From assembly GCF_900068895.1 (NCBI RefSeq), contig NZ_CDPK01000003.1:488674-541802 (forward strand): a stretch of DNA of 53,129 nt, given 5' to 3'. Below, piece by piece: positions 15,887 to 27,536 of this stretch. The position numbers and the translations under genes were made by a program. Source of the DNA: Erwinia sp. ErVv1 (lineage in GTDB: Bacteria > Pseudomonadota > Gammaproteobacteria > Enterobacterales > Enterobacteriaceae). The notes below the pieces were generated by a model. The model saw only the letters and a list, made by a program, of their open reading frames with translations, searched no databases and had not been told where the DNA came from. Numbering within the stretch: position 1 is the stretch's first letter; each line of letters starts with the position of its first letter.

Positions 15887-16792
15887 ATGATCCTTCGTCC
15901 ATCGCGTCACTGGTTTGTCCGTCTGTTCTCCTGGCACGGCTCCGTGCTGCCCGGCATCCTGTTCCGACTTGCCCTTAATCTACTGATGTCGATTGTGGCG
16001 ATCTTTTGCCTCGACTGGTACGAAACGCTGGGGGTTAAGCTGACCCTGGCGCCGTTCAGCCTGCTGGGGGTCTCCATCGCCATCTTCCTCGGGTTTCGCA
16101 ACAGCGTCTGCTATGCGCGTCTGACCGAAGCCCGTCAGCTCTGGGGCGGCCTGTTGATTGCCAGCAGAACCCTGCTGCGTCAGGTGCATGCGATTTCACC
16201 GGCGGATGCCACGCGGGTCACCGCGCTGCTGATGGCATTTTGCTACAGCCTCAAGCACCAGCTGCGACGGACCGATCCACGGGAGGATTTGCAGCGCTAT
16301 CTCGGGGATGAGGCCGAAGACGTCCTGCGCCGCCGTGCGCCGACTAATGCTATCGAAATGAAAATTTCCCAGTGGCTGGGCGATCTGCGCCGCAGCGGTG
16401 CGGTATCCGATATTGTCTTTGCCCAGCTGGATAACAGCATCCACCAGCTTTCTCAGGTACTGGGTGGCTGCGAGCGGCTGGCCAGCATGCCGCTGCCGTT
16501 TGCCTACGGTCTGCTGCTGCATCGCACGGTCTACCTTTTCTGTACGCTGCTGCCGTTTGCACTGGTGCCAGATCTGCACTACATGACGCCGCTGGTGTCG
16601 GTGTTTATCGCCTACAGCTTTCTCTCGCTGGATACGCTGGCCGAAGAGCTGGAGATGCCCTTTGGCTACGCCAATAATCACCTGCCGATGGACGCCTTGT
16701 GCACCAATATCGAAATCAACCTGCTGGAGATGAATAACCAGCGCGACCTGCCGGCTACGCCCGTCCCCGACGCGCACTATCGTCTGACCTGA
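15887..16792 (+). CDS. yneE: YneE-like bestrophin-family channel
   Basis: Inner-membrane protein of the bestrophin/RFP-TM (UPF0187) family, about 301 residues. It begins MILRPSRHWFVRLFSWHGSVLPGILFR-like, typical of bacterial bestrophins, with LGVSIAIFLGFRNSVCYARLTEARQLWGGL as the core signature. Membrane helices lie at about 20-42, 55-75, 205-225 and 230-250, and a C-terminal PFGYANNHLPMDALC motif precedes the end. Bacterial members conduct cations, unlike animal chloride bestrophins. The TGA stop lies inside the first unit of a hexamer repeat array that continues 86 bases downstream. In E. coli this gene is elsewhere, so its place between ychO and the ast operon is a rearrangement. Confidence 0.88.
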   Translation: MILRPSRHWFVRLFSWHGSVLPGILFRLALNLLMSIVAIFCLDWYETLGVKLTLAPFSLLGVSIAIFLGFRNSVCYARLTEARQLWGGLLIASRTLLRQVHAISPADATRVTALLMAFCYSLKHQLRRTDPREDLQRYLGDEAEDVLRRRAPTNAIEMKISQWLGDLRRSGAVSDIVFAQLDNSIHQLSQVLGGCERLASMPLPFAYGLLLHRTVYLFCTLLPFALVPDLHYMTPLVSVFIAYSFLSLDTLAEELEMPFGYANNHLPMDALCTNIEINLLEMNNQRDLPATPVPDAHYRLT

Positions 16793-16878
16793 GCCTGAAC
16801 CTGAACCTGAGCCTTAGCCAAAGCCAAAGCCAGGACCAGGACCAAAGCCAGGACCAAAGCCAGGACCAGGACCAGGGC
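16789..16878. repeat. Array of 15 tandem hexamers overlapping the yneE stop
   Basis: Fifteen contiguous 6-base units of the form C(T/A)(G/A/T)(A/G)(A/G)C. The first five are CTGAGC/CTGAAC-type. The next nine alternate CAAAGC (A) and CAGGAC (B) in the order A A B B A B A B B, and the last is CAGGGC. The yneE TGA is inside unit one. In another frame the array is open (Leu/Ser/Asn then Gln/Ser/Asp repeats) until a TGA at 16879. Confidence 0.85.
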
Positions 16879-16949
16879 TGACTAGCGCCAATGTTTAAAG
16901 CCCTGGCCTGATGCGCACTATTGCTGATCTCAGGCCGGAGTAGACCCTT

Positions 16950-17093
16950 TTCACGCCCCTAATCATTCTCGCGGCTGCAATCATTTTCACAGCCCCGACC
17001 CCTCTCACGCCTGCGATCCACCTCATGCCTGAGACCATGCTCATGCATGAAACCATGCACGCGCCTGAGACCATGCTCATGCCTGCGACCCGC
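16950..17093. repeat. 18-bp minisatellite, about eight copies
   Basis: Eight consecutive 18-base units, starting at 16950, 16968, 16986, 17004, 17022, 17040, 17058 and 17076, with a decayed ninth to about 17111. Consensus is near CTCATGCCTGAGACCATG; units five to eight are best conserved. On the minus strand the array encodes hexapeptide repeats such as MSMVSG within an 87-codon frame (16895-17158) that I do not accept as a gene. Confidence 0.85.
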
Positions 17094-17247
17094 TCGTGCC
17101 TCCAAACAGTGCAGTACGCGTCAAAGAGGTGCATAACTCCCTGATTGGAAGGCGCCAATCTCCGCTCCGATCACAAAAGCGATATTTTATTTTCTGAATG
17201 CATAAATCCTCTGTTTTTTATTCGGCAAACCTGCGCCTGCCGTAGTT

Positions 17248-17279
17248 TTATTCACTTTTTATGCATTATTAGTGAATAA
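17248..17279. promoter_or_regulatory. 32-bp dyad operator upstream of astC
   Basis: Perfect 9-bp arms TTATTCACT (17248-17256) and AGTGAATAA (17271-17279) are symmetric about a central ATGCAT palindrome. It contains the ATTCA/TGAAT halves found in ArgR boxes, but the spacing is not that of a standard 18-bp ARG box. It is a plausible activator or ArgR site about 80 bases upstream of the -24/-12 promoter. Confidence 0.5.
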
Positions 17280-17342
17280 TGATGGCCGGTAACTTATTGA
17301 TATTGTGTCAGGTAAGGTGATTTATGCAATTTATTCGCTGGC

Positions 17343-17358
17343 TGGCATGAACTGTGCA
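17343..17358 (+). promoter_or_regulatory. Sigma-54-like -24/-12 promoter for astCADBE
   Basis: TGGCATGAACTGTGCA matches the consensus TGGCACG-N4-TTGCA at 14 of 16 positions, counting the free N4, with the invariant GG and GC at correct spacing. It lies about 90 bases before astC. Sigma-54 control of ast is known in E. coli. Confidence 0.7.
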
Positions 17359-17447
17359 AATTACAGTGAAGCTGTGATGAATCATTTTATTAACATAAAT
17401 TAAACCTTTAGTTCACCTTTCGGTGGGCGCTGAAAACAGAGGCCGTC

Positions 17448-18664
17448 ATGCAATCAGAAGTTACCCGCGCAAACTTTGACCAATGGATTGTTCCTACCTA
17501 TGCCCCTGCCGGCTTTATTCCCGTACGTGCATCGGGCTCAACGCTGTGGGACCAGCAGGGAAAGTCGTATATTGATTTTGCGGGCGGCATTGCCGTTAAT
17601 GCGCTCGGGCATGCTCATCCGGAACTCCAGCAGGCGCTGGTGCAGCAGGCGGCGCTGCTGTGGCATACCGGTAACGGCTACACCAATGAACCGGTGCTGA
17701 AGCTGGCGAAACGGTTAATTGACGCCACTTTTGCCGAACGCGTGTTCTTCTGTAATTCCGGGGCAGAGGCTAATGAGGCGGCGCTTAAGCTGGCCCGTAA
17801 GGTGGCTCATGATGCTGTGGGCGAAGAGAAGAGTGGCATCGTTGCCTTCAGTAATGCTTTTCACGGTCGCACGCTGTTTACCGTCACCGCCGGGGGCCAG
17901 CCGGCTTATTCAAAAGACTTTGCCCCGCTGCCCGGCGGCATCCGCCACGCGGTCTTTAATGACCTGGCCTCTGCGGCAGCGATGATCGACGATGCAACCT
18001 GCGCGGTCATCGTTGAACCCATCCAGGGTGAAGGCGGCGTGGTGCCTGCCGAACCGGCTTTTCTGCAGGGGCTGCGTGAGCTGTGTGATAAGCATCAGGC
18101 CCTGTTGATTTTCGATGAAGTCCAGAGCGGCGTTGGCCGTACCGGTTCGCTTTATGCCTATATGCACTACGGCGTGACGCCAGATGTGCTGACCACCGCG
18201 AAGGCGCTGGGTGGCGGCTTTCCCATTGGCGCGATGCTCACCACTGAAAAGTATGCCCGCGTACTGGGCGTCGGTACCCACGGTACCACCTATGGCGGTA
18301 ACCCGCTGGCCGGGGCCGTGGGGGGGAAAGTGATGGAGCTGATTAACCGCCCTGAGGTGATGGCGGGCGTTGCCGAGCGTCACCGCTGGTTTGCTGAAGG
18401 GCTGAATGAGATCAATCAGCGGCTACACCTGTTCAGCGAGATCCGCGGCCTCGGACTGCTTCTCGGCTGCGTGCTGAATCAGGACTACAGCGGTCAGGCA
18501 AAATTGTTCAACCAGGCCGCCGCACGCGAAGGGCTAATGGTATTGATTGCCGGTGCCAGCGTCATCCGCTTTGCGCCGTCGCTGATTATTAGCGAAGCCG
18601 AAGTAAAAGAGGGGCTGGCCCGCTTTGAAAAAGCCTGTCGCGCGGTGATCGACGGAGCGCAATC

Positions 18665-18668
<4 letters not shown>
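17448..18668 (+). CDS. astC: AstC, succinylornithine transaminase
   Basis: PLP-dependent class III aminotransferase, third enzyme of the arginine succinyltransferase (AST) pathway. It converts N2-succinylornithine plus 2-oxoglutarate to succinylglutamate semialdehyde plus glutamate. Visible are the PLP-phosphate loop [11 protein letters not shown] (102-112), [12 protein letters not shown] (222-233) and the Schiff-base lysine in [15 protein letters not shown] (K252). Length is 406 residues, as in E. coli. It could be confused with ArgD, but it is the first gene of a complete ast operon. Cytosolic. Its stop overlaps the astA start. A sigma-54-like promoter lies upstream, so nitrogen-limited induction is expected. 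Confidence 0.96.
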
Positions 18669-22490
<3,822 letters not shown>

Positions 22491-22503
22491 TCACGGATGA
22501 AGT

Positions 22504-22532
22504 GACGCGCGTCTCCTGAAGAGCCGCGCGTC
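22504..22532 (+). other. GC-rich hairpin in the astB-astE spacer
   Basis: GACGCGCG (22504-22511) and CGCGCGTC (22525-22532) form a perfect 8-bp stem with a 13-base loop. No T-run follows, so it is not a clear terminator. It may protect the mRNA or adjust astE expression. Confidence 0.6.
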
Positions 22533-22574
22533 TGAGCCCGACAAAGGAGCACAAATTCATAACAAGGAGAATGC

Positions 22575-23567
22575 ATGCTGGACTTGCTTACATTAACGCT
22601 TAGCGGTGAACGTCCATCCCCCCGCGCGGGTCGCAATGCATTTATGCAGTGGCAGTGGCTCGACGACGGCATCCTCGAAATCACGCCGCTGGAGGCGACT
22701 ACCCAGGCGGTAGTTATCTCGGCGGGCATTCACGGCAATGAAACGGCCCCGGTCGAGATCCTTAATGCGCTGGTCAGCGAGCTGCTGGCGGGCGATTTGC
22801 CGCTGCTTCCGCGCCTGCTGGTGGTCTATGGTAATCCCACTGCGCTGCGGGCAGATAAACGCTATCTTCGCTGCGACCTGAACCGGCTGTTCGGCGGGCG
22901 CTGGCAGCAGTATGAAGACTGCATGGAGGCGCGACGCGCATGGCGCCTTGAGCAGGCTATGGAGACCTTCTGGCAGGCGGGCAACAGCGACGAGATCCGC
23001 TGGCATCTTGACCTGCATACGGCAATCCGTGGATCCTGGCATACCCGCTTTGGCGTTATGCCGATGCGCGAAACGCCATGGCCGGACGATTTTCTGCACT
23101 GGCTGGCCGCCGCCGGGCTGGAGGCGCTGGTATTTCATCGTGCACCGGGTGGTACCTTCACCCACTACAGCTCCCGCCACTTTGGCGCAGCAAGCTGTAC
23201 GCTCGAACTGGGTAAGGCGCTCCCTTTCGGCAGTAACGATCTCAGCCAGTTCGCCGCGACGCATCAGGCGCTAAGGGCCATACTGACCGGTGGCAGCCTG
23301 CCCGAGGTGGGGGAACCGCCGCTCCGCTATCGGGTATCCCAGCAGCTGACCCGCCAGACGGATGATTTCAGGCTACATATGAGCCGTGAAACTCTGAACT
23401 TTACCGTCTTCCCTCAGGGGACGCTGCTGGCAGAAGATGGTGAAAAGCGCTACTACGTGCAGCAGGCGCGGGAATATGTGATGTTCCCTAATCCTGACGT
23501 TGCGCTGGGGCAGCGGGCGGGCCTGATGCTGGTTGAGGACAATGCCCATAATCAGGCGCTACGCTAA
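22575..23567 (+). CDS. astE: AstE, succinylglutamate desuccinylase
   Basis: Last AST step: hydrolyses N-succinylglutamate to glutamate and succinate. It is a zinc hydrolase of the AstE/AspA family related to carboxypeptidases. The metal-binding motif GIHGNETAP (His and Glu ligands) is near residue 51, RCDLNRLFGG follows, and the third ligand is in WHLDLHTAIRGSWH. C-terminal LELGKALPFG carries the expected catalytic Glu region. Length is 330 residues. ATG 22575 follows an AAGGAGA box; an out-of-frame ATG occurs 4 bases earlier. Cytosolic, end of the operon. spy follows, as in E. coli. Confidence 0.96.
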   Translation: MLDLLTLTLSGERPSPRAGRNAFMQWQWLDDGILEITPLEATTQAVVISAGIHGNETAPVEILNALVSELLAGDLPLLPRLLVVYGNPTALRADKRYLRCDLNRLFGGRWQQYEDCMEARRAWRLEQAMETFWQAGNSDEIRWHLDLHTAIRGSWHTRFGVMPMRETPWPDDFLHWLAAAGLEALVFHRAPGGTFTHYSSRHFGAASCTLELGKALPFGSNDLSQFAATHQALRAILTGGSLPEVGEPPLRYRVSQQLTRQTDDFRLHMSRETLNFTVFPQGTLLAEDGEKRYYVQQAREYVMFPNPDVALGQRAGLMLVEDNAHNQALR

Positions 23568-23607
23568 ATATCAGCGCGCAATGGCGCTCCACTCAGTTGC
23601 GTACTCC

Positions 23608-23634
23608 AGGGGGCTAACGCCCCTTACTTTTTCC
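23608..23634 (+). terminator. Probable terminator of the ast operon
   Basis: AGGGG (23608-23612) pairs with CCCCT (23620-23624), followed by TACTTTTTCC. The stem is short but GC-rich and T-tailed, 41 bases after astE. The rest of the 307-base gap to spy shows no gene; its last ~150 bases should hold the spy promoter, but I found no clear paired CpxR box. Confidence 0.5.
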
Positions 23635-23874
23635 TTTCCAGCTATTTGCGGTTGTATTACACTTCTCCACTCTTTCTGCATTAATCCCTTTAAATTCATA
23701 CTTCTTAGCAATTCCTCACGGTAATCTTCGCATTCTCTTCATGATTGGCGCTAATTTGTCTTTTATGCTTTCAGGGCTTTACTCACGCTCAGCGTACTTG
23801 ACGTTCAGCGCACTAAACTGAGTTCCGACATCGCGACAAAGCTGTCGCCTCAGAACCGAAAAGTAAGGATAAAA

Positions 23875-24366
23875 ATGATGCGTAAATTAACTTCTACCGT
23901 AATCGCCATGACTCTGGCCCTGGGCGCCGCTAATATCGTTCACGCTGCGGCTGATACGCTGACCCCGCCACCGGCCGGTGCCGACAAGCCGATGATGCAC
24001 CAGCCGCCGCGTCATGGTGGTATGCATGAAATGTTTAAAGGGCTGAATCTGACCGATGCACAGAAGCAGCAGATGCGTACCATCATGGATAGCGCACACA
24101 AAGACATGAAGCGTCCATCGCTGGAAGAGCGCCGCGCGATGCATGACATTATCGCCTCTGACAGCTTCGACCAGGCTAAAGCCGAAGCTCAGGCCACCCA
24201 GATGGCGGCAGACGGCAAAGGCCGTGCGCTGAAAATGATGGAAACGCAAAATAAACTGTACAACGTGCTGACGCCTGAGCAGAAAAAACAGTTCAACCAG
24301 AACTTCGAAAAGCGTCTGGCTGAAAAACCGCACCACGAAGGCAAAATGCCTCCTGCTGACGATTAA
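23875..24366 (+). CDS. spy: Spy, periplasmic ATP-independent chaperone
   Basis: Periplasmic chaperone of the Spy/CpxP family that protects proteins against aggregation during envelope stress. N-terminal signal peptide with cleavage near VHAAAD. The mature protein is helical, methionine- and histidine-rich, with the two LTxxQ family motifs in LTDAQKQQMRTIMD and LTPEQKKQFNQNFE. Length 163 residues (E. coli 161). Two adjacent ATGs (23875 and 23878) are both possible behind AAGGATAAAA. In E. coli CpxR and BaeR activate spy. Here it keeps the E. coli position next to astE. A strong terminator follows. Confidence 0.95.
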   Translation: MMRKLTSTVIAMTLALGAANIVHAAADTLTPPPAGADKPMMHQPPRHGGMHEMFKGLNLTDAQKQQMRTIMDSAHKDMKRPSLEERRAMHDIIASDSFDQAKAEAQATQMAADGKGRALKMMETQNKLYNVLTPEQKKQFNQNFEKRLAEKPHHEGKMPPADD

Positions 24367-24405
24367 GTCTTAGCGACGTAATCAACGCTTAGCGGTCGCA
24401 AACAG

Positions 24406-24466
24406 AAACCGCCGGCGTTGCCCACTCCCTGCCAATGGGATGTGGGCAGCGTCGGCGGTTTTTTGT
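24406..24466. terminator. Strong terminator between spy and cho
   Basis: A long stem-loop: AAACCGCCGGCGTTGCCCAC (24406-24425) pairs with GTGGGCAGCGTCGGCGGTTT with one mismatch, followed by TTTT on the plus strand. It ends spy and lies against the convergent stop of cho. Confidence 0.9.
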
Positions 24467-25329
24467 TAATACAAAGGTACTATCGGGTACTTTCCGCTAA
24501 TGACCGGCTTGCAGAGGATTTTATAGCCGTCGCTGTCGAAGCCTTTGGGCGTCGAGGTTAGCGCCTTTGCCATCGCCAAATCCTCAACCGATCCCAGATA
24601 AAACCAGTTATTGATGATGTGGATCTGCGTCTGGTTTACGCCTTCCTCAACCACGCCGACGGCACCCTCCCAGGGCCAGCACTGTACGCGTACGCGTTCC
24701 AGCGCGGCAAGCAGGCGCTGATGATGCGCCTCGGGGGACTCTTTACCGCAGCAGGCACCGGCACAACGTCCCAGGCTGGCGCGGAAGCAGGCGCGGTTGC
24801 GGCTCAGATTCTCCAGCCCCAGCAGTGCGAGACAGAGCTGCTGCTCATCGGCGATTTTTTGCAGCGTCTCCAGCGCCGACCGGCGGCTGGAATAGAGTCC
24901 GAACAGGTCCGGCGTGTGCGAAAAGTCCAGCTCTTTGGCAAAGACCACGGTTGGTTTGTTCTGGCTGATATGCAGCGAACAGAGTTGACGATTCTTGCGC
25001 AGCCGCTTATTAAACAGCGGCTGCTGCACCTTGATCATCTGCGCCTCAAGCAGCAGCGCGCCCAGCTCACCCGCAGTTTGAATAAAGCTGATGTGGCGGG
25101 TCTGACGCAGCATTTTGGCTTCATCCGCCGTGCGAAAATGGGACATGACCCGGCTGCGGATATTGATGCTTTTACCGATATACAGCGGCATCGTTTCACT
25201 GTCGCCGTGAAAGGTGTAGACCCCAGGGAGTGAAGGTAGCCCTGTAAGTGAGGGGCGAAGATGTTCGGGATACTGATAGATAGCCGCTGGTTCAAATTCC
25301 AGGCGTTGAGCTGCTGCACGTCTGACCAC
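24466..25329 (-). CDS. cho: Cho, UvrC-homologous excinuclease
   Basis: Nucleotide-excision-repair nuclease that makes the 3' incision at UvrB-bound lesions, including some that UvrC handles poorly. The N-terminal GIY-YIG domain is seen as LPGVYTFHG...LYIGKSINIRSRVMSHF, with catalytic residues R and E in EAQMIKVQQPLFNKRLRKNR. A cysteine-rich segment (RACFRASLGRCAGACCGKES) matches the Cho family. No helix-hairpin-helix or second UvrC nuclease domain, as expected. Length 287 residues. It begins with GTG (25329) behind GGAG at 6 bases, and E. coli also starts MVRR. A LexA-like box lies 16-31 bases upstream, so SOS induction is likely. Confidence 0.94.
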   Translation of the reverse strand: MVRRAAAQRLEFEPAAIYQYPEHLRPSLTGLPSLPGVYTFHGDSETMPLYIGKSINIRSRVMSHFRTADEAKMLRQTRHISFIQTAGELGALLLEAQMIKVQQPLFNKRLRKNRQLCSLHISQNKPTVVFAKELDFSHTPDLFGLYSSRRSALETLQKIADEQQLCLALLGLENLSRNRACFRASLGRCAGACCGKESPEAHHQRLLAALERVRVQCWPWEGAVGVVEEGVNQTQIHIINNWFYLGSVEDLAMAKALTSTPKGFDSDGYKILCKPVISGKYPIVPLY

Positions 25330-25344
25330 ATTGCACTCCGGTTA

Positions 25345-25360
25345 CTGGTTACTTGTACAG
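25345..25360 (-). promoter_or_regulatory. LexA-like SOS box for cho
   Basis: CTGGTTACTTGTACAG on the plus strand (CTG-N10-CAG spacing) differs from the CTGT-N8-ACAG core by one base. It sits just upstream of the cho start. Cho is SOS-induced in E. coli. Confidence 0.72.
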
Positions 25361-25464
25361 TGTAACAGGGGCGGGGAGGATAAAAAAGCGTCTCCTGGCG
25401 CATTGTGCGCCAGAAATATGTTCGAACGGCCGTGGCTATGCTCAGGATTATGCTGATATAACGC

Positions 25465-25501
25465 CTGAAGCCGGGGCGATGACCTGCTCCCCTGGCTTCA
25501 G
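25465..25501. terminator. Inverted repeat downstream of nadE
   Basis: CTGAAGCCGGGG (25465-25476) pairs with CCCCTGGCTTCAG (25489-25501), one base bulged. It lies just after the nadE stop and before cho. The T-run is weak on the minus strand, so termination is probable but not certain. Confidence 0.55.
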
Positions 25502-25523
25502 TTTGTCACTCACTGGTGCGAGA

Positions 25524-26351
25524 TTATTTCTTCCAGAAGTCGTCAAAGATGGTGATGGGCGGGCGGCGTTTATGCTCCGTCTTCAGATACCAGCCTTCGA
25601 TAGTTTTTGCCGCATCGGCAGCAATGGTTTTGCCTTCAAGGTAGTGGTCGATCTGCTCATAGGTGACGCCCAGCGCCACTTCATCCTGCAGGCCGGGCCG
25701 GTCATCTTCCAGGTCCGCCGTCGGGTGTTTCAGATACAGATGCGCCGGGCAGCCCAACGCTTTCAGCAGCTGTTTACCCTGACCTTTATTCAGCCGGAAC
25801 AGCGGATTAATATCCGTGCCGCCATCGCCATACTTGGTGAAAAAACCGGTGACGGCTTCTGCGGCATGGTCGGTTCCCACCACCACGCCCGAGGTCACCC
25901 CGGCGATGCTGTACTGAGCCTTCATTCGCTCACGAGCCTTCTCATTGCCCCGAACAAAATCGGACAGCGTCACGCCCGCCTCGCGCAGGGCTTTCTCACT
26001 GGCCAGCACCGCCTCTTTGATGTTTACCGTTAATACGCGGTCAGGTTTGATGAAATCAATCGCGTCCTGGCAATCCTGTTCGTCTGCCTGAATGCCGTAG
26101 GGCAGGCGGACGGCGATAAACTGATAGTCGGCGCTTCCTGTCTCCTGACGGAGTTCTGAAATAGCGGTCTGACTCAGTTTACCGGCCAGGGTAGAGTCCT
26201 GGCCCCCACTGAGCCCCAGCACCAGCGTTTTAATAAAGGGATAGGTTCTGAGATAGGACTTAAGAAACTCAACGCTGTTGCGGATCTCCTGCTGAACATC
26301 AATGACAGGTTTGACCCCCAGTGCTTCGATTATTTCCTGTTGCAAAGTCAT
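25524..26351 (-). CDS. nadE: NadE, ammonia-dependent NAD synthetase
   Basis: Final step of NAD biosynthesis: deamido-NAD (nicotinate adenine dinucleotide) plus ATP and NH3 gives NAD. Adenine-nucleotide alpha-hydrolase fold with the pyrophosphatase loop LSGGQDST (47-54). Further family blocks are [52 protein letters not shown] and [17 protein letters not shown]. Length is 275 residues, identical to E. coli, and there is no glutaminase domain, so it uses ammonia. Cytosolic homodimer. Divergent from osmE, as in E. coli, across a 242-base AT-rich gap holding both promoters. Confidence 0.96.
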   Translation of the reverse strand: MTLQQEIIEALGVKPVIDVQQEIRNSVEFLKSYLRTYPFIKTLVLGLSGGQDSTLAGKLSQTAISELRQETGSADYQFIAVRLPYGIQADEQDCQDAIDFIKPDRVLTVNIKEAVLASEKALREAGVTLSDFVRGNEKARERMKAQYSIAGVTSGVVVGTDHAAEAVTGFFTKYGDGGTDINPLFRLNKGQGKQLLKALGCPAHLYLKHPTADLEDDRPGLQDEVALGVTYEQIDHYLEGKTIAADAAKTIEGWYLKTEHKRRPPITIFDDFWKK

Positions 26352-26593
26352 TTGTATCTCCTGAGATTCATTGCCTTAAGCAGGCAGCCGTGTTTTCAAT
26401 GGTTGCGTTAAAGCTAACGCGGCCGGCGTAAAACAACAAGATTGAATTCTGATGTTTCCTTTATCTGTCATTCGCATGGCTTGCATGACAATAAAGAGAG
26501 GAAAAAGTGCGATTTTTTTTGCCATAAAGTTGATAAATCAGCATTTCTGTTCCAGGCTTAAGCTTACATGGAAAATAAAAGAGGAATAAAAAC

Positions 26594-26929
26594 ATGAAGA
26601 AGTTTGCAGGAGCTATTGGTGCTGCCGTGGTTTTAGCCGTTTTATCGGGCTGTTCGGCGTACGATCGCGCGGAAAGTTACGTTACCAAGCCAGTGGTACA
26701 GGACGTTAAAAAGGGTATGACGCGCCAGCAGGTTCGTGATATCGCAGGCCCGGCGTCAACTGAAATTACCATGGTACACGCTCGCGGTACCTGCCAGACC
26801 TATGTTCTGGGTGAGCGTAACGGTAAATTACAGACCTACTTCGTTAGCTATAGCGATACCGGTCGCGTAATGAACTACGGCTTCCAGAGCTGTAAGGAAT
26901 ATGACACCGATCCGCAGGTTTCGCAGTAA
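26594..26929 (+). CDS. osmE: OsmE, osmotically inducible lipoprotein
   Basis: A 111-residue lipoprotein with lipobox VLSGCSAYD (Cys about 20) and a BamE/OsmE-type fold: [47 protein letters not shown] (conserved block, quoted in parts) and a C-terminal QSCKEYD. Periplasmic side of a membrane. In E. coli it is induced by osmotic stress and entry to stationary phase. Good AAGAGGAATAAAAAC leader. A strong terminator follows. Confidence 0.93.
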   Translation: MKKFAGAIGAAVVLAVLSGCSAYDRAESYVTKPVVQDVKKGMTRQQVRDIAGPASTEITMVHARGTCQTYVLGERNGKLQTYFVSYSDTGRVMNYGFQSCKEYDTDPQVSQ

Positions 26930-26950
26930 ATTCCTGTTGAGATAACATGA

Positions 26951-26981
26951 AAAACGGTCACCTCGGTGACCGTTTTTTTTT
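26951..26981. terminator. Strong terminator after osmE
   Basis: AAAACGGTCACC, a short CTC loop, GGTGACCGTTTT and a long T-run. The A-run on the other side also suits the minus-strand gene that ends at 26991, so it is probably bidirectional. Confidence 0.93.
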
Positions 26982-26990
26982 GCCTGTCTT

Positions 26991-27407
26991 TTACAGACCG
27001 GGCGGGCGGGAAACTTCCAGATAGCGGCCGTCAATATCGCGACGGTAATAGTGGCCATCCTGGACGTAGAAGCGGTCGCCGTTGTAGTCGAGCGTACGCA
27101 TGCTGCCGCTATAGCGCTGCTCCGGAGGCTGCACCATCACATAGGTATTATCGTTGGCGCGCTGATAGTAACTGCCGTTCAGGGCATAGTAAGTCAGGCC
27201 ACCAATCAGTACGCCCACGGCGGCATCGGGCAGAAAGTTTAATCTGCCTGGCCCACCGCCCCAGCCACGGTGTCCGCCTGGCCCACCGCCCCAGCCGTGA
27301 TGCCAGCCCGGTCCAGGGCCTGGTCCTGGACCCCAGCCGGGTTGCGCGAGGACCAGCGTTGGGGAAAGTAATGTTACAGCGAAAAGAGCGCTGAGCACCT
27401 TTTTCAT
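26991..27407 (-). CDS. Secreted glycine/proline-rich DUF6515-like protein
   Basis: A secreted protein of about 138 residues. It starts MKKVLSALFAVTLLSPTLVLA, a signal peptide, followed by a low-complexity Gly/Pro/His/Trp stretch (PGWGPGPGPGPGWHHGW and two GGPG repeats). A hydrophobic LPDAAVGVLIGGLTYYALNG follows, then a C-terminal YYRRDIDGRYLEVSRPPG. The last part resembles DUF6515-type envelope proteins, of unknown function. ATG 27407 was chosen because it opens the signal peptide; the upstream extension is not supported. It converges with osmE. Confidence 0.75.
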   Translation of the reverse strand: MKKVLSALFAVTLLSPTLVLAQPGWGPGPGPGPGWHHGWGGGPGGHRGWGGGPGRLNFLPDAAVGVLIGGLTYYALNGSYYQRANDNTYVMVQPPEQRYSGSMRTLDYNGDRFYVQDGHYYRRDIDGRYLEVSRPPGL

Positions 27408-27536
27408 AGGGTTTCTCCTGGTTCTGACTGAGATTAACATTACGCCCGGCCAGCGAAAACGCAAGCGCTGAATCGCCACGGTTGTCCGCTGCTTACAGCA
27501 CTTAACGCATTCTTAACGCTCCCTCCACGATGCCTC

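Larger units (their letters stand above)
17094..17447 (+). promoter_or_regulatory. ast operon control region
   Basis: No gene seen in this 354-base leader. It contains a 32-base dyad (17248-17279), a sigma-54-like promoter (17343-17358) and an AGAGG ribosome site just before astC. In E. coli the ast operon is driven by sigma-54/NtrC under nitrogen limitation and by ArgR plus arginine. The layout here is compatible with this. Confidence 0.6.

Noticed and set aside
16931-17111. CRISPR array
   Set aside because: The 18-bp units are contiguous with no spacers, and no cas genes are present.
16895-17158. Minus-strand 87-codon frame rich in Met/Val/Ser hexapeptides
   Set aside because: It is a direct product of the 18-bp repeat array, has no ribosome site and no recognisable domain.
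25353-26033. Long plus-strand frame antisense to nadE
   Set aside because: Shadow of the conserved nadE coding sequence; codon pattern follows nadE.
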